Assembly: GCF_016901225.1 (NCBI RefSeq)
Contig: NZ_JAFEUL010000001.1
Coordinates: forward strand, 62,001 to 126,000
Length of the DNA: 64,000 bases
Direction: 5' to 3'
Source: Actibacterium sp. 188UL27-1
Lineage (GTDB): Bacteria; Pseudomonadota; Alphaproteobacteria; Rhodobacterales; Rhodobacteraceae
The notes under the pieces were generated by a model that was not told the origin of the DNA, did not search any database, and worked only from the letters and a program-made list of their open reading frames with translations. Positions within the stretch are counted from its first letter, which is position 1, and every line of letters begins with the position of its first letter. The position numbers were made by a program, and so were the translations under genes. Below, one piece after another: positions 1 to 8,672 of this stretch.

Positions 1-710
1 TGCCTGTTCATTCGTTGCTGGAGCAAAGCCATAACGCAACCGAGGCCAAGTTGGCCGTCAATGGTGACGGGTTTGGTGTGGCCTGGTATGCCGAACAGGT
101 GCGCCCTGGATTGTACCGCGACGTGCTGCCGGCCTGGTCGGACGGGAACCTGACGGATTTCTGCCGCCTGGTGGAATCGCGCCTGTTTCTGGCCCATGTC
201 CGCGCGTCGACCATCGGGCGGACGCTGCGGGTGAATTGCCATCCGTTCACGTTCGGGGCGTGGTCGTTCATGCATAACGGACGGATCGGAGATTTCCTGC
301 GGATCCGGCGCGCGTTGGAGGAGAGCCTGCCCGATGCGCTGTACCATGCCTGCCAGGGGACCACGGATTCGGAGCTGTTGTTTCTGCTGTTGCTGTCCCA
401 CGGGCTGGAGCACGATCCCTACGCGGCGATCCAGCGGACTGTTCAGCATATTGTCGACTTGCAGGGATCGGGCATTGAACCTACCCGGTTGACCTGTGCG
501 TTGTCGGATGGTGCGCGTGTCATTGCCTTTCGCCATTCCAGCGATCGGCGCAGCCCGTCGCTGTATGTGGGGCGCGAGGCCGGGGCTGGCGGCCATGTCG
601 TGGCGTCTGAACCCATCGATGGGCTGCCCCACGCATGGGAGCCCGTGGCCGAAGGAACGATCCTGACGGTCGACGGTATCGTCCAGCGCGTGCAGACTCT
701 GGCGGCCTAG
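1..710 (+). CDS. class II glutamine amidotransferase, 5' end missing
   Basis: The open frame enters from the left edge (codons in frame from base 3) and stops at 710, so the start and the N-terminal catalytic Cys lie outside the window. The visible part carries NGDGFGVAWY near the left edge, then RLFLAHVRAST and PFTFGAWSFMHNGRI, which are typical of stand-alone class II (Ntn-hydrolase) glutamine amidotransferases of the YafJ/EgtC type. These release ammonia from glutamine or cleave gamma-glutamyl amides; the substrate here cannot be told. It converges on the acetamidase gene with a 4-base overlap. No ergothioneine genes are nearby, so an EgtC role is not supported. Confidence 0.85.
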   Translation, partial: PVHSLLEQSHNATEAKLAVNGDGFGVAWYAEQVRPGLYRDVLPAWSDGNLTDFCRLVESRLFLAHVRASTIGRTLRVNCHPFTFGAWSFMHNGRIGDFLRIRRALEESLPDALYHACQGTTDSELLFLLLLSHGLEHDPYAAIQRTVQHIVDLQGSGIEPTRLTCALSDGARVIAFRHSSDRRSPSLYVGREAGAGGHVVASEPIDGLPHAWEPVAEGTILTVDGIVQRVQTLAA

Positions 711-1648
711 GCTTTGGCGAGTGCTGTTTTCGGCAGCATCATATGAACGCCTTTTTCGCGGTTCACGGTCTGGGTGACGCGCAGATCGGCGGCGAGCGAA
801 CAAAGCATATAGGCTTGGGCTTTCGTGAGGTCGCTGCGCTGGGTGATGAGCGTGATCATGTGGCGGAGGGCCATTTCAGCGCAACGGTCAAGGGTGGGGG
901 CCATGCCCATGGTGATGAGGTAAGTTACGGTCTCCGCCTGGGGATAGTCGAGATCCAGGTCACGGCGGATCGTCAGGCGGAAGCGCCCTTCGAGGGCGGT
1001 TTCGATGGCGGTCACGCAGACCTCACCATCGCCTTGGGCGCCGTGGCCATCACCGCAGGAAAAGAGCGCGCCCTCGGCATGGACTGGCAGGTAGAGGGTG
1101 GTGCCTGCCACAAGTTCCTTATTGTCGAGGTTGCCGCCATGTTTGCGCGGCTCGATGGTAGAGATGCGCCCCCAGCCGGGCGGCGGGGCCACGCCCATGA
1201 CCCCGAAAAACGGGGCGAGCGGCAGTTCCAGCCCCCAGGGTAGGGTGGCGATACCCCGGTCGGCATCAAGGGGCAGGATGGTCAGGTGTGTCTCGTCGAA
1301 ATCATCGGGCAGGGTGCCGGTGAGTGGGCGAATGACATTGTAGCCCCAATCCTGGCGAAGCTGCACGTCTAGGATATCAACCTGCAGGACATCGCCAGGT
1401 TGTGCGCCTGTGACGGCCACGGAGCCGGTCAGGATATGGCCGGGCAGGGGCGGCGGGCCCGCGGCGTGGATCGCCAGCAATTCGGGCGGGACATGGAAGC
1501 CGGGGCCGGGCAGGACCTGGGGCGGGCCAGAGACCGTGCGGATTGTGACTTCCGCCCCGCTTTCGACCGTTAGGACCGGCGCGCGGGTCGCGTCGAAATA
1601 GCCCCAGTGGCAGGTTTCGGGCGCGGCCTCGACAACGGGGGCGGTCAT
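707..1648 (-). CDS. acetamidase/formamidase family protein
   Basis: 313 residues, the usual length of the FmdA/AmdA family, which hydrolyses formamide or acetamide to ammonia and the acid. Family-like features are PGDVLQVDILDV near residue 90, the GVMGVAPPPGWGRISTIEPRKHGGNLDNKEL block in the middle (residues about 150-180) and the FSCGDGHGAQGDGEVC segment near residue 200. The start codon overlaps the stop of the upstream M20 gene by 4 bases, so the two are probably translated together as an amide-scavenging unit. The exact amide substrate is not shown by sequence. Confidence 0.88.
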   Translation of the reverse strand: MTAPVVEAAPETCHWGYFDATRAPVLTVESGAEVTIRTVSGPPQVLPGPGFHVPPELLAIHAAGPPPLPGHILTGSVAVTGAQPGDVLQVDILDVQLRQDWGYNVIRPLTGTLPDDFDETHLTILPLDADRGIATLPWGLELPLAPFFGVMGVAPPPGWGRISTIEPRKHGGNLDNKELVAGTTLYLPVHAEGALFSCGDGHGAQGDGEVCVTAIETALEGRFRLTIRRDLDLDYPQAETVTYLITMGMAPTLDRCAEMALRHMITLITQRSDLTKAQAYMLCSLAADLRVTQTVNREKGVHMMLPKTALAKA

Positions 1649-2811
1649 GGTGCCAGGCGACTTTCGGCGAGTGTGACCCAGTAGGAGCAGCCGATGGGGA
1701 TCACCTCGTCATTGAAGTCGTATTCCGGGTGATGCAGGCCGGGACCGTCCCCGACACCCAGTTGGATATAGGCGCCTTTGCAGGCTTGGAGCATATAGGC
1801 GAAATCCTCGCCGCCCGTGGTCCGGGGGATGTCGGTGTCGCACACGCCCGCCACATTGCGGGCGGCGGCGGCGCAGTGCTGCGTCTCATCCGGATGGTTG
1901 GTCATGACCGGGTAGGGCTCTTCCTCCAAACTGAAGGTGGCGGTCGCGCCGTAGCTTTGGGCGGTCAGGTCGACGACGGCCTGGATGCGGTCGAGCGTCT
2001 GGGCACGAAGCTCCATGTCAAAGCTGCGGACAGTGCCGCGCAAGGTGGCGTGTTCGGGGATGACGTTGAAGGCGTCGGTTTCCGTTTGCAGCGACGTGAC
2101 CGAGACGACGAGCGGTTGTTGCGGATCGGTGTTGCGGGAGACGACGGATTGCAGCGCCATGACGATGGCCGAGGCGGCGAGGGTCGTGTCGACTGTCACA
2201 TGGGGGCGGGCCGCGTGGCCGCCTTTGCCGTGAACTTGGATCTTGAAGCTGTCGACGGCGGCATAGAACGCGCCTTCGCGGATCGCAAACTGACCGAAGG
2301 GCAGGTAGGGGGAATTGTGCAGCCCATAGATCTCGCTGATACCGAACCGGGGGATGAGGCCGTCCTGGACCATGGCTTCGGCGCCTGCGCCGCCTTCTTC
2401 AGCGGGTTGGAAAATCACTGCCACGGTGCCGTCGAAATTGCGGGTCTCGGCCAGGTATTGCGCGGCGCCCAGCAGCATGGCGGTGTGGCCGTCATGGCCG
2501 CAGGCATGCATCTTGCCCTGGATGGTGGAGGCATGGGGTGCGCCCGTCGCCTCAAGGATCGGGAGCGCGTCGATATCAGCGCGCAGGCCGATGGTCTTGC
2601 CCGAAGTGCGGGTTTTGCCATGGATCAGCGCCACGACGCCGGTGCGACCAATGCCCGTGACCACCTCGTCACAGCCAAAGTCGCGCAGCTTCTCAGCCAC
2701 CAGCGCCGAGGTGCGCGGCGTGTCATACTGCAACTCCGGATGGGCATGGATGTCCCGCCGCCACGCGGTGATGTCGGTATGCAGTTCGGCAAAGCGATTG
2801 CGGATGGGCAT
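1645..2811 (-). CDS. M20 family amidohydrolase (hippurate hydrolase/aminoacylase type)
   Basis: 388 residues, full length for the M20D zinc amidohydrolases that cleave N-acyl amino acids or small amides in the cytoplasm. The metal-binding segments are visible: ACGHDGHTAMLLG (about residue 100), FQPAEEGGAGAE (about 135) and TTGGEDFAYML near the C terminus. The dimerisation insert lies between. The start is supported by AGGAG five bases before the ATG. It is the first gene of a two-gene unit with the downstream acetamidase and lies about 700 bases from the peptide-transport operon, which runs the same way. The actual acyl substrate is unknown. Confidence 0.88.
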   Translation of the reverse strand: MPIRNRFAELHTDITAWRRDIHAHPELQYDTPRTSALVAEKLRDFGCDEVVTGIGRTGVVALIHGKTRTSGKTIGLRADIDALPILEATGAPHASTIQGKMHACGHDGHTAMLLGAAQYLAETRNFDGTVAVIFQPAEEGGAGAEAMVQDGLIPRFGISEIYGLHNSPYLPFGQFAIREGAFYAAVDSFKIQVHGKGGHAARPHVTVDTTLAASAIVMALQSVVSRNTDPQQPLVVSVTSLQTETDAFNVIPEHATLRGTVRSFDMELRAQTLDRIQAVVDLTAQSYGATATFSLEEEPYPVMTNHPDETQHCAAAARNVAGVCDTDIPRTTGGEDFAYMLQACKGAYIQLGVGDGPGLHHPEYDFNDEVIPIGCSYWVTLAESRLAP

Positions 2812-2857
2812 GGAGGCTCCTGTCAGAGGGGTTTGCGCTCATGTCGCACTTCGTATG

Positions 2858-2867
2858 ACGTTAACGT
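2858..2867. promoter_or_regulatory. 10-bp palindrome upstream of the M20 gene
   Basis: ACGTTAACGT is a perfect palindrome centred about 51 bases upstream of the M20 start, in the AT-richer intergenic stretch. It is placed where an operator could act on the amidohydrolase-acetamidase unit. No convincing -35/-10 pair was found beside it, so the regulatory role is a guess. Confidence 0.25.
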
Positions 2868-3064
2868 GCAAGTCGTTTCCAGCCTAAGACATTCTGTGAG
2901 CGAGAAAAAATGTTTGATTTTAGCACAGCTCTGACATTGGGTTCCCGAGCCAATACATTAATCTTTTTTCGTAACTGGTGATTGGGAATAGGAAAAGCCC
3001 AGTGACATAGCGACCAACCTCTGAACTCGAGCTGCTGGATCAGATAAACTATGATTGGGATCGG

Positions 3065-3367
3065 ATGACCCCTCCCGAGCGCCATTTTTGGGAGACGATC
3101 CGTGTTGATCAACAGAAGTGGCAATGCCCCGGATGGGGCGATAGTGGTGGTAGCTTTGGGGTGGTAGCGATACTCGGAAGCCTTGTTGTCTGGTGCAACG
3201 ACATCGAGGGGGGCTTTAACTGTTCTCAGTATAGGGTCTTCGGGCAATTCTCCGATTACTGGTGCAATCAATCGAGACTGGACGAAGTCGTGAAAACCCT
3301 AAAGGGCAATATCGACTATAAGCACCGTGATATTTCGCAAGCTGGTCCACCTGTTTCGGTCGAGTAG
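3065..3367 (+). CDS. small uncharacterised protein with Trp/Tyr-rich conserved-looking core
   Basis: 100 residues from ATG 3065. The core (MTPPERHFWETI, KWQCPGWGDSGG, VVWCNDIEGGFN, DYWCNQSRL) is rich in Trp, Cys and Gly and looks like a real constrained protein rather than a shadow frame; it resembles small uncharacterised proteins I have seen in other bacterial genomes, but I cannot name a family. The open frame continues upstream to a stop at 3008 and reads INYDWDR just before the ATG, so the true start may be earlier at a non-ATG codon, or the 5' end may be decayed. It lies alone, opposite in strand to both flanking operons, in the most AT-rich stretch of this region. The stretches 2868-3064 and 3368-3512 hold nothing else I can support. 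Confidence 0.5.
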   Translation: MTPPERHFWETIRVDQQKWQCPGWGDSGGSFGVVAILGSLVVWCNDIEGGFNCSQYRVFGQFSDYWCNQSRLDEVVKTLKGNIDYKHRDISQAGPPVSVE

Positions 3368-3512
3368 GCGGATCACTTTATATTACGAAGCCCGATCAGA
3401 GCAAATGCCGCTCTTGTTATCAGTCGGTATTGCCTGGCGCCATGGTTCGATTTGGTGCTGTATGTTGGATCCTGCCTGTCCTTTTCTCATGTCATTTCTT
3501 GAGGATGGCGCT

Positions 3513-4256
3513 TTAGGGATGGGCGTCTGGGGCGTCTTCGGACAGGGCGAAGAAGGGGGCGTTGTGTTGGGCGGCTTCGGCGAGTTCGCCGCGCAGGGCG
3601 GTGAAGCGCGTGGCCAAGTGGTCCCGCATGGCGTGGCGGGCGCTGTCGGGATGGCGGGCGGTAATGGCCTCGACGATGGTCATATGTTCGCTATGGGTGA
3701 CGGCGAGGGAGGCGGTGGTCCGCCCTCGAGCCCGGATGCTGACCCATTGCGGGTTGGAACGGATCTTGTCCAGCAGCGCAAAGGCCGTCAGCAACGGACG
3801 GTTGCGGGCGCATTGGGCGATCAGGCGGTGGAAGGCACCGTCCCACAGTTCGGTCGCTTGCGGGTCCGCCGCCTCGAACTGGCGCTGGGCGAGGTGGCGG
3901 AGGCGAGTGACCTCGTCCGGTGCCATGCGGGTGGCGCAAAGGGCGGCAAGCTCCGGCTCGATGCAGAGGCGCGCTTCCATTACTTCCAGCGCGTTGGTCT
4001 CACCGGTGATGCGGGCGGCCAGGTCGCCGGTCGGGTCGGTCGGTTGGCCGATGAATGTGCCTTTGCCCTGCTTGCGCCAAACGAGGCCGTCTGCTTCCAG
4101 ACTGTTGAGCGCCTGACGGATGTGGCGGCGGCCCGTATTGAACCGCTCGGCCAGATCGCGTTCAGGGGGCAGCTTGCCGTCATCGCCGGTGGCTTCCGTA
4201 TCGATCAGGGCGAGGATCTTGGCCCTGAGCGGGTGGGAGACGGGGTCACTAAGCAT
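3513..4256 (-). CDS. GntR family transcriptional regulator, FCD (FadR-type) domain
   Basis: 247 residues. An N-terminal winged helix-turn-helix (KLPPERDLAERFNTGRRHIRQALNSLEADGLV, about residues 28-60, then KQGKGTFIG) is followed by an all-helical FCD effector domain starting at VMEARLCIEPELAALCA. FCD regulators usually repress catabolic or transport genes and release DNA on binding a carboxylate ligand through a metal. It is the last gene of the ABC transporter/gamma-glutamyltransferase operon, directly abutting the DUF1028 stop (TGA then ATG with no gap), so it most likely controls this operon. A matching palindrome lies at the operon's 5' end (12296-12320). Confidence 0.9.
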   Translation of the reverse strand: MLSDPVSHPLRAKILALIDTEATGDDGKLPPERDLAERFNTGRRHIRQALNSLEADGLVWRKQGKGTFIGQPTDPTGDLAARITGETNALEVMEARLCIEPELAALCATRMAPDEVTRLRHLAQRQFEAADPQATELWDGAFHRLIAQCARNRPLLTAFALLDKIRSNPQWVSIRARGRTTASLAVTHSEHMTIVEAITARHPDSARHAMRDHLATRFTALRGELAEAAQHNAPFFALSEDAPDAHP

Positions 4257-5000
4257 TCAGGTTTCAATCGCGTGGGACCGGCTGGATTGCCCCATGGCTT
4301 TGCGCCGCGCCTCGGCCGCCGCAATATCGGCGTCGATACCATCGCGGGTGGGCAGGCCGGAAAAGCGCGCGGCGGTGGGCATCCCCTTGGCAAAATGGAC
4401 ATAGCGTTCCTGAGCGACATCCCACAGGCGGGCCAGTTCGCCCAGCGGATCGGCATGGTCATCGGCGCGCAGGTCGAGCCAGGCGTGATCCTCGCCCCGG
4501 TGGATGACCAGACCGGCGGCTTGGCGCCCGCGCTTGTCGCCCCCTGCGGCCTCGCCCGTCTGCATGGCGGTGATCAGGCGTTCGGCCAGCGGGCGGCCTG
4601 CATGGTTGGCAAAGGCTTGCGACGTGGCCTGCAGCACCTGCGGCCCGGCCAGCATGTTGCCCGCGACCGAATGGTCGGTGGCGATCATGTGACCACACCA
4701 ATCGACGCAATCGGCCCCGGTATGGGCGGCGAAGGTGCCGGTTTTGTCCATCACATGGGCCTGGCGAATGGCTTGACCGTCATCGCGGGCGATGAAATCG
4801 GCCAAGACGGTTTCGGCGGCTTCACCGGCGTTCAGGCGCGCGCGTCCTTCGGTGCCCCAGATCGGGTTGCAGAACGCTTGGGAGGCGACGGCGACCTGGG
4901 CGCCGACATATGGCACGACCGCCCCGCAGGCGAAGAACTTGCTGGCGACGATCAGGCCGATGGTGCCGTCCGCCTCGCGTGCGATCAGGGACCAGGTCAT
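4257..5000 (-). CDS. DUF1028 family protein (Ntn-hydrolase-like)
   Basis: 247 residues, typical length for DUF1028. The N terminus (TWSLIARE, then IGLIVASKFFACGAVVPYVG) and the later GHMIATDHSVAGNMLAG match the family, which has an Ntn-hydrolase-like fold and is commonly found beside peptide transporters and peptidases; its reaction is not established. The start overlaps the gamma-glutamyltransferase stop by 4 bases and its own stop abuts the GntR start. This context suggests a role in processing gamma-glutamyl or amide-linked substrates brought in by the transporter, but that is inference. Confidence 0.88.
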   Translation of the reverse strand: MTWSLIAREADGTIGLIVASKFFACGAVVPYVGAQVAVASQAFCNPIWGTEGRARLNAGEAAETVLADFIARDDGQAIRQAHVMDKTGTFAAHTGADCVDWCGHMIATDHSVAGNMLAGPQVLQATSQAFANHAGRPLAERLITAMQTGEAAGGDKRGRQAAGLVIHRGEDHAWLDLRADDHADPLGELARLWDVAQERYVHFAKGMPTAARFSGLPTRDGIDADIAAAEARRKAMGQSSRSHAIET

Positions 5001-6781
5001 CGACCCACCGCATAGGCTTGCATCAGGCGGGGGGTCGCGGCGGCGCGGAGCGTGCCATCGGATTCACGCATAGCTGCGGTCAGGCGGCCCACGGTCCAGG
5101 GGTCGGCCACGGTAACGGTGTGGCCGCGAGCGCGCAGGTCGGCGATGGTGGCCTCGCCGATATTGGGTTCAATCATCATCTCCCCCGGCTTGACTTCGCG
5201 CGGGAAGAACGAGCCCTGGAAATGCATCGTGTGGAACAGGGGTGCATCCATGCATTCCTGCAGGCCCAGGCCGAAATGCACAAAGCGCAGGAACCAGATG
5301 AGTTGCCACTGGTCCTGTTGATCACCGCCGGGTGTGCCAAAGACCAGGCGCGCCCCGTCTTTCTCGGCCAGGGTCGGGGTCAGCGTAGTGCGGGGGCGGC
5401 GGCCGGGTGCCAGGGAGGAGGGCAGGTTCGGATCCAGCCAGTACATCTGGGCGCGGGAATTCAGCGCGAAGCCCAGGCCAGGGATGACAGGCGAGCTTTG
5501 TAGCCACCCGCCCGAGGGTGTGGCGGCGACCATGTTGCCCCAGCGGTCGATGACATCCAGATGCACGGTATCGCCGCGTTTCTCGGTCAGGTGCGCCATC
5601 GTCGGTTCCTGTGCGGCCACATGGTTGACGTGGAAATCGCGGGCAGCACGGTCGAGATAGGCATCGGCCAGGTGTTCGAACCCCGGGACGCGGCCCGGAC
5701 GTTGGTCATGGGAGGCTTGCGGGCTGATCAGGGCGCGGCGGGCGTCATTGTAAGCGTCGCTCAGCAGGTGATCCATGGGGATTTCGCTGAAATCGGGGTC
5801 GCCGTAATAAGCCTCCCGGTCGGAATAGGCGAGCTTCATGGCCTCGATCACCGTGTGCACGAAGTCGGCGCCGTTCGGGTCCATGGCGGCGATGTCGATC
5901 CCTTTGAGGATCGCGAGGGTTTGCAGTAGGACCGGCCCCTGTGACCAGGCTTGGGTCTTGTGCACCGTCCAGCCGTGGTAGTCGTAGCTCAGCGGTTCTT
6001 CATAGGTGGCGCGCCAGTCGGCCATGTCTGCGGGGGCGAGGACGGCGGAATGCATGGCCTCTGACACATCCATGACATGGGCGGTTTTGAGGTAATCAAA
6101 GATGGCGTCGGCCACAAATCCCTCCCGCCATTCGGCCCGGGCAGCATCGATCTGGGCCACGCGGTCGTCATTATATTCGGCCAGCGTCACCAGCTTTTCG
6201 TAGGTAGTGGCAAGGTCGGGGTTCCTGAACAAGGCGTGGGGTTCGGGTGCTCTGCCGCCTGGGGTCCAGGTGGCGGCGGAGCTGGGCCATTCGGTGGCAA
6301 AGAAGTCCGCCAGCCCTGCGATACTGTCGGCCACGCGGGGCAGGACCGGATGGCCATCGCGGGCATAGTCGATGGCGGCTTGCATCACGTCGCGCAGGGG
6401 TAGGGTGCCGTGGTCCCGCAGCATCAGCATCCATCCATCGAACGCGCCGGGAATCACCGTGGCCAGTAGACCGGAACCGGGGATGAGGGTCAGACCCTCC
6501 CCTTTGTAATGCTCAATTGTGGCGGCGGCGGGAGCTACGCCTTGGCCACACAGAACCTGCGGTGTGCCCTCCGCTGTGCGAAAAATGGCAGGCATGTCAC
6601 CGGCGGGGCCGTTCAAATGCGGCTCCACCACCTGCAATGTCAGTGCGGTGGCCACGGCGGCGTCAAAGGCGTTGCCGCCTTTTTCCAGGATCCCCATTCC
6701 CACGGCAGAGGCGATCCAATGAGTCGAGGTGACGACGCCAAAGGTGCCTCTGATCTCAGGACGGGTGGTGAAGTTGGACAT
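4997..6781 (-). CDS. ggt: gamma-glutamyltransferase
   Basis: 594 residues from the ATG at 6781, chosen because GGAGG sits 6 bases upstream and because an earlier in-frame start would run into the permease gene. The large subunit carries GGNAFDAAVATALTLQVVEPHLNG. The autoprocessing site is GDTVHLDVIDRWGN, whose Thr becomes the nucleophile at the N terminus of the small subunit, followed by the SGGWLQSS and GRRPRTTLTPT blocks. The enzyme hydrolyses or transfers the gamma-glutamyl group of glutathione and related compounds. No obvious signal peptide is seen, so it may act in the cytoplasm on imported substrate, unlike the periplasmic E. coli enzyme. Confidence 0.93.
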   Translation of the reverse strand: MSNFTTRPEIRGTFGVVTSTHWIASAVGMGILEKGGNAFDAAVATALTLQVVEPHLNGPAGDMPAIFRTAEGTPQVLCGQGVAPAAATIEHYKGEGLTLIPGSGLLATVIPGAFDGWMLMLRDHGTLPLRDVMQAAIDYARDGHPVLPRVADSIAGLADFFATEWPSSAATWTPGGRAPEPHALFRNPDLATTYEKLVTLAEYNDDRVAQIDAARAEWREGFVADAIFDYLKTAHVMDVSEAMHSAVLAPADMADWRATYEEPLSYDYHGWTVHKTQAWSQGPVLLQTLAILKGIDIAAMDPNGADFVHTVIEAMKLAYSDREAYYGDPDFSEIPMDHLLSDAYNDARRALISPQASHDQRPGRVPGFEHLADAYLDRAARDFHVNHVAAQEPTMAHLTEKRGDTVHLDVIDRWGNMVAATPSGGWLQSSPVIPGLGFALNSRAQMYWLDPNLPSSLAPGRRPRTTLTPTLAEKDGARLVFGTPGGDQQDQWQLIWFLRFVHFGLGLQECMDAPLFHTMHFQGSFFPREVKPGEMMIEPNIGEATIADLRARGHTVTVADPWTVGRLTAAMRESDGTLRAAATPRLMQAYAVGR

Positions 6782-6794
6782 GAAGCCTCCGAAG

Positions 6795-7676
6795 TCAGTG
6801 TTCGCGGGGGTCCAGCGCATCGCGCAGGCCATCGCCCAAAAGGTTGAACCCCAGCACCACCAGGAAGATCGAGATGCCGGGCCACAGCGCCATCCACGGC
6901 GCTTGATTCAGGAAATTCTTGGCCGTGTTCAGCATGCTGCCCCAACTGGGCGCCGGGGGTTGCTGGCCGAGGCCGAGGAATGACAGCGACGCCTCTGCGA
7001 TGATGGCGGTGGCCACGGTCAGGGTGGCTTGGACCAGGATCGGCGGCATCACGTTGGGCAGGATATAGCGTGTCAGGATCTTGGGCGTTGGCAGGCCGAT
7101 GGCGCGGGCGCTGTCCACATAATCCTCGGATTTGACGTTGATCACCTGGCCGCGGGTCAGGCGGATGAAAATGGGCGTCGCGGAAATGCCGATAGCGATC
7201 ATTGCATTGGTGAGCGACGGCCCAAGGAAGGCCGCCAAAGCGATGGCCAGGATCAGGAAGGGTGCGGCTAGCACAGCCTCCGTACAGCGGGAGATGATGG
7301 CATCGGTCCAACCGCCGAAATAGCCCGCGACGATGCCCAAAGGCACGCCTGCCAGCACCGCGATGCCGACCGAAACCACGCCTGCCAGCAACGAGGCCTG
7401 CGCGCCCCAGATCATCCGCGACAGCACATCGCGGCCAATGTCATCGGTGCCCATGGGGTGCGCCCAGCTTGGCGCTTTGCGGACCGCGCCCCAATCCGTG
7501 TCGGCCGGGTCGGGGATGGGCAGGATCGGTGCGGCGATGGCGATTAGAACGAAGAACACCACCAGAATGCCGCCCAAGACCGCGCTGCGATGGCCGCGGA
7601 ATTTCTTCCATACCCGGTTTTCGGGCTTTGCGGCCAGAACGGGGTCTACCGGGGGCGCGGTTGTTGTGGCCACCAT
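6795..7676 (-). CDS. peptide/nickel-type ABC transporter permease, DppC-like
   Basis: 293 residues with an N-terminal cytoplasmic segment, a first membrane helix (AVLGGILVVFFVLIAIAAPIL), then the DPADTDWG...HPMGTDDIGRDVLSR block characteristic of DppC/OppC permeases, and four to five further helices. The inner-membrane coupling loop is seen at EDYVDSARAIGLP, and EASLSFLGLG is the usual C-terminal signature. It pairs with the DppB-like permease directly upstream (one base between stop and start). It is the second membrane subunit of an importer for peptides or gamma-glutamyl compounds. Confidence 0.93.
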   Translation of the reverse strand: MVATTTAPPVDPVLAAKPENRVWKKFRGHRSAVLGGILVVFFVLIAIAAPILPIPDPADTDWGAVRKAPSWAHPMGTDDIGRDVLSRMIWGAQASLLAGVVSVGIAVLAGVPLGIVAGYFGGWTDAIISRCTEAVLAAPFLILAIALAAFLGPSLTNAMIAIGISATPIFIRLTRGQVINVKSEDYVDSARAIGLPTPKILTRYILPNVMPPILVQATLTVATAIIAEASLSFLGLGQQPPAPSWGSMLNTAKNFLNQAPWMALWPGISIFLVVLGFNLLGDGLRDALDPREH

Positions 7677-7677
7677 G

Positions 7678-8622
7678 CTATTGCCCCCTTAGGCGCGGGT
7701 TGAGGATGACATACAGCGCATCGGCCAACAGGTTCATGAAGATGAATCCAACGGCAGTGACCAGCACGATCCCCTGCACGACGGCATAGTCGCGGTTAAA
7801 CACGGCATCGACGACCAGCTTGCCAAATCCAGGGATGGTGAAGATCTGTTCGGTCAAAACCGCACCTGCCACCAATTCTCCGAACAACAGCGCGGTCAGC
7901 GTCACGATGGGCGTTAGCGCATTGCGCAAGGCGTGTTTCAGCACCACGCGCCGCTCTGTCAGGCCCTTGGCGCGGGCCGTGCGCACGTAATCGGCGCTCA
8001 GCACGCCCAGCATGGCCGACCGAGTGTGGCGCATCAGGGTTGCGGCCAAGGCGGTGCCCAGCACGAAAGACGGCATCAGCATGGTGCGGATCGATTGCCA
8101 GAAATCCTCCCCCGGCGGGACATAGCCCGAGGCGGGCAAAAGCTGCCACTGGACCGAAACCAGCAGGATCAGCATGATCCCGAGCCAGAAATTGGGGATC
8201 GACAGGCCCGACAACGCCACGACATTGGCCACGTAGTCCGTCAAAGTGCCCTTCTTGTAGGCCGAAACGATACCCGCAGGGATCCCGATCAGCAGCGCAA
8301 ACAGGATCGACATCGTGGCCAGTTGCAGCGTCACAGGCAGCTTTTCAGCCATCAGCTCTGTCACCGGTTGATTGGTGCGCAGCGAGACGCCCAGATCACC
8401 ACGCAGCGCATTTCCGGCCCAGGCCGAGTACTGCACCGGGATTGGATCGTTCAGTCGGTATTTCTCCCGCAGAAACTCCAAGACCTCGGGATCGCGCTCC
8501 TCCCCTGCCAGTACCAGCAGCGGATCGCCGGGCAGCAGCTTTTGCAACCCGAACACAAAGATCGAGATAAGGACGATCGTGGGGATCGCGATCAGCACAC
8601 GGTTGGCGAGGAAGGGAAGCAT
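7678..8622 (-). CDS. peptide/nickel-type ABC transporter permease, DppB-like
   Basis: 314 residues from the ATG at 8622, which has GGAG five bases upstream; the in-frame codons before it encode no membrane-like sequence. The protein begins with a helix (LIAIPTIVLISIFVFGLQKLL), followed by PGDPLLVLAG, the conserved DPIPVQYSAWAGNALRGDLGVSL loop, and the coupling loop DYVRTARAKGLTERRV. C-terminal LTEQIFTIPGFGKLVVDAVFNRDY is typical of DppB/OppB. It forms the transmembrane pore together with the DppC-like protein. Confidence 0.93.
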   Translation of the reverse strand: MLPFLANRVLIAIPTIVLISIFVFGLQKLLPGDPLLVLAGEERDPEVLEFLREKYRLNDPIPVQYSAWAGNALRGDLGVSLRTNQPVTELMAEKLPVTLQLATMSILFALLIGIPAGIVSAYKKGTLTDYVANVVALSGLSIPNFWLGIMLILLVSVQWQLLPASGYVPPGEDFWQSIRTMLMPSFVLGTALAATLMRHTRSAMLGVLSADYVRTARAKGLTERRVVLKHALRNALTPIVTLTALLFGELVAGAVLTEQIFTIPGFGKLVVDAVFNRDYAVVQGIVLVTAVGFIFMNLLADALYVILNPRLRGQ

Positions 8623-8672
8623 AGGGGCTCCGATCAGGCCGCGCCCCCGGGTTGGAGGCGCGGCCATAGGGG

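Noticed and set aside
2861-3271. 136-codon leftward open frame opposite the small orphan gene
   Set aside because: Its codons mirror the better supported rightward gene at 3065-3367, and the translation has no recognisable domain or ribosome site.
3327-5015. 562-codon rightward open frame
   Set aside because: It is antisense to the GntR and DUF1028 genes, which have clear family motifs; long antisense frames are expected at this GC content.
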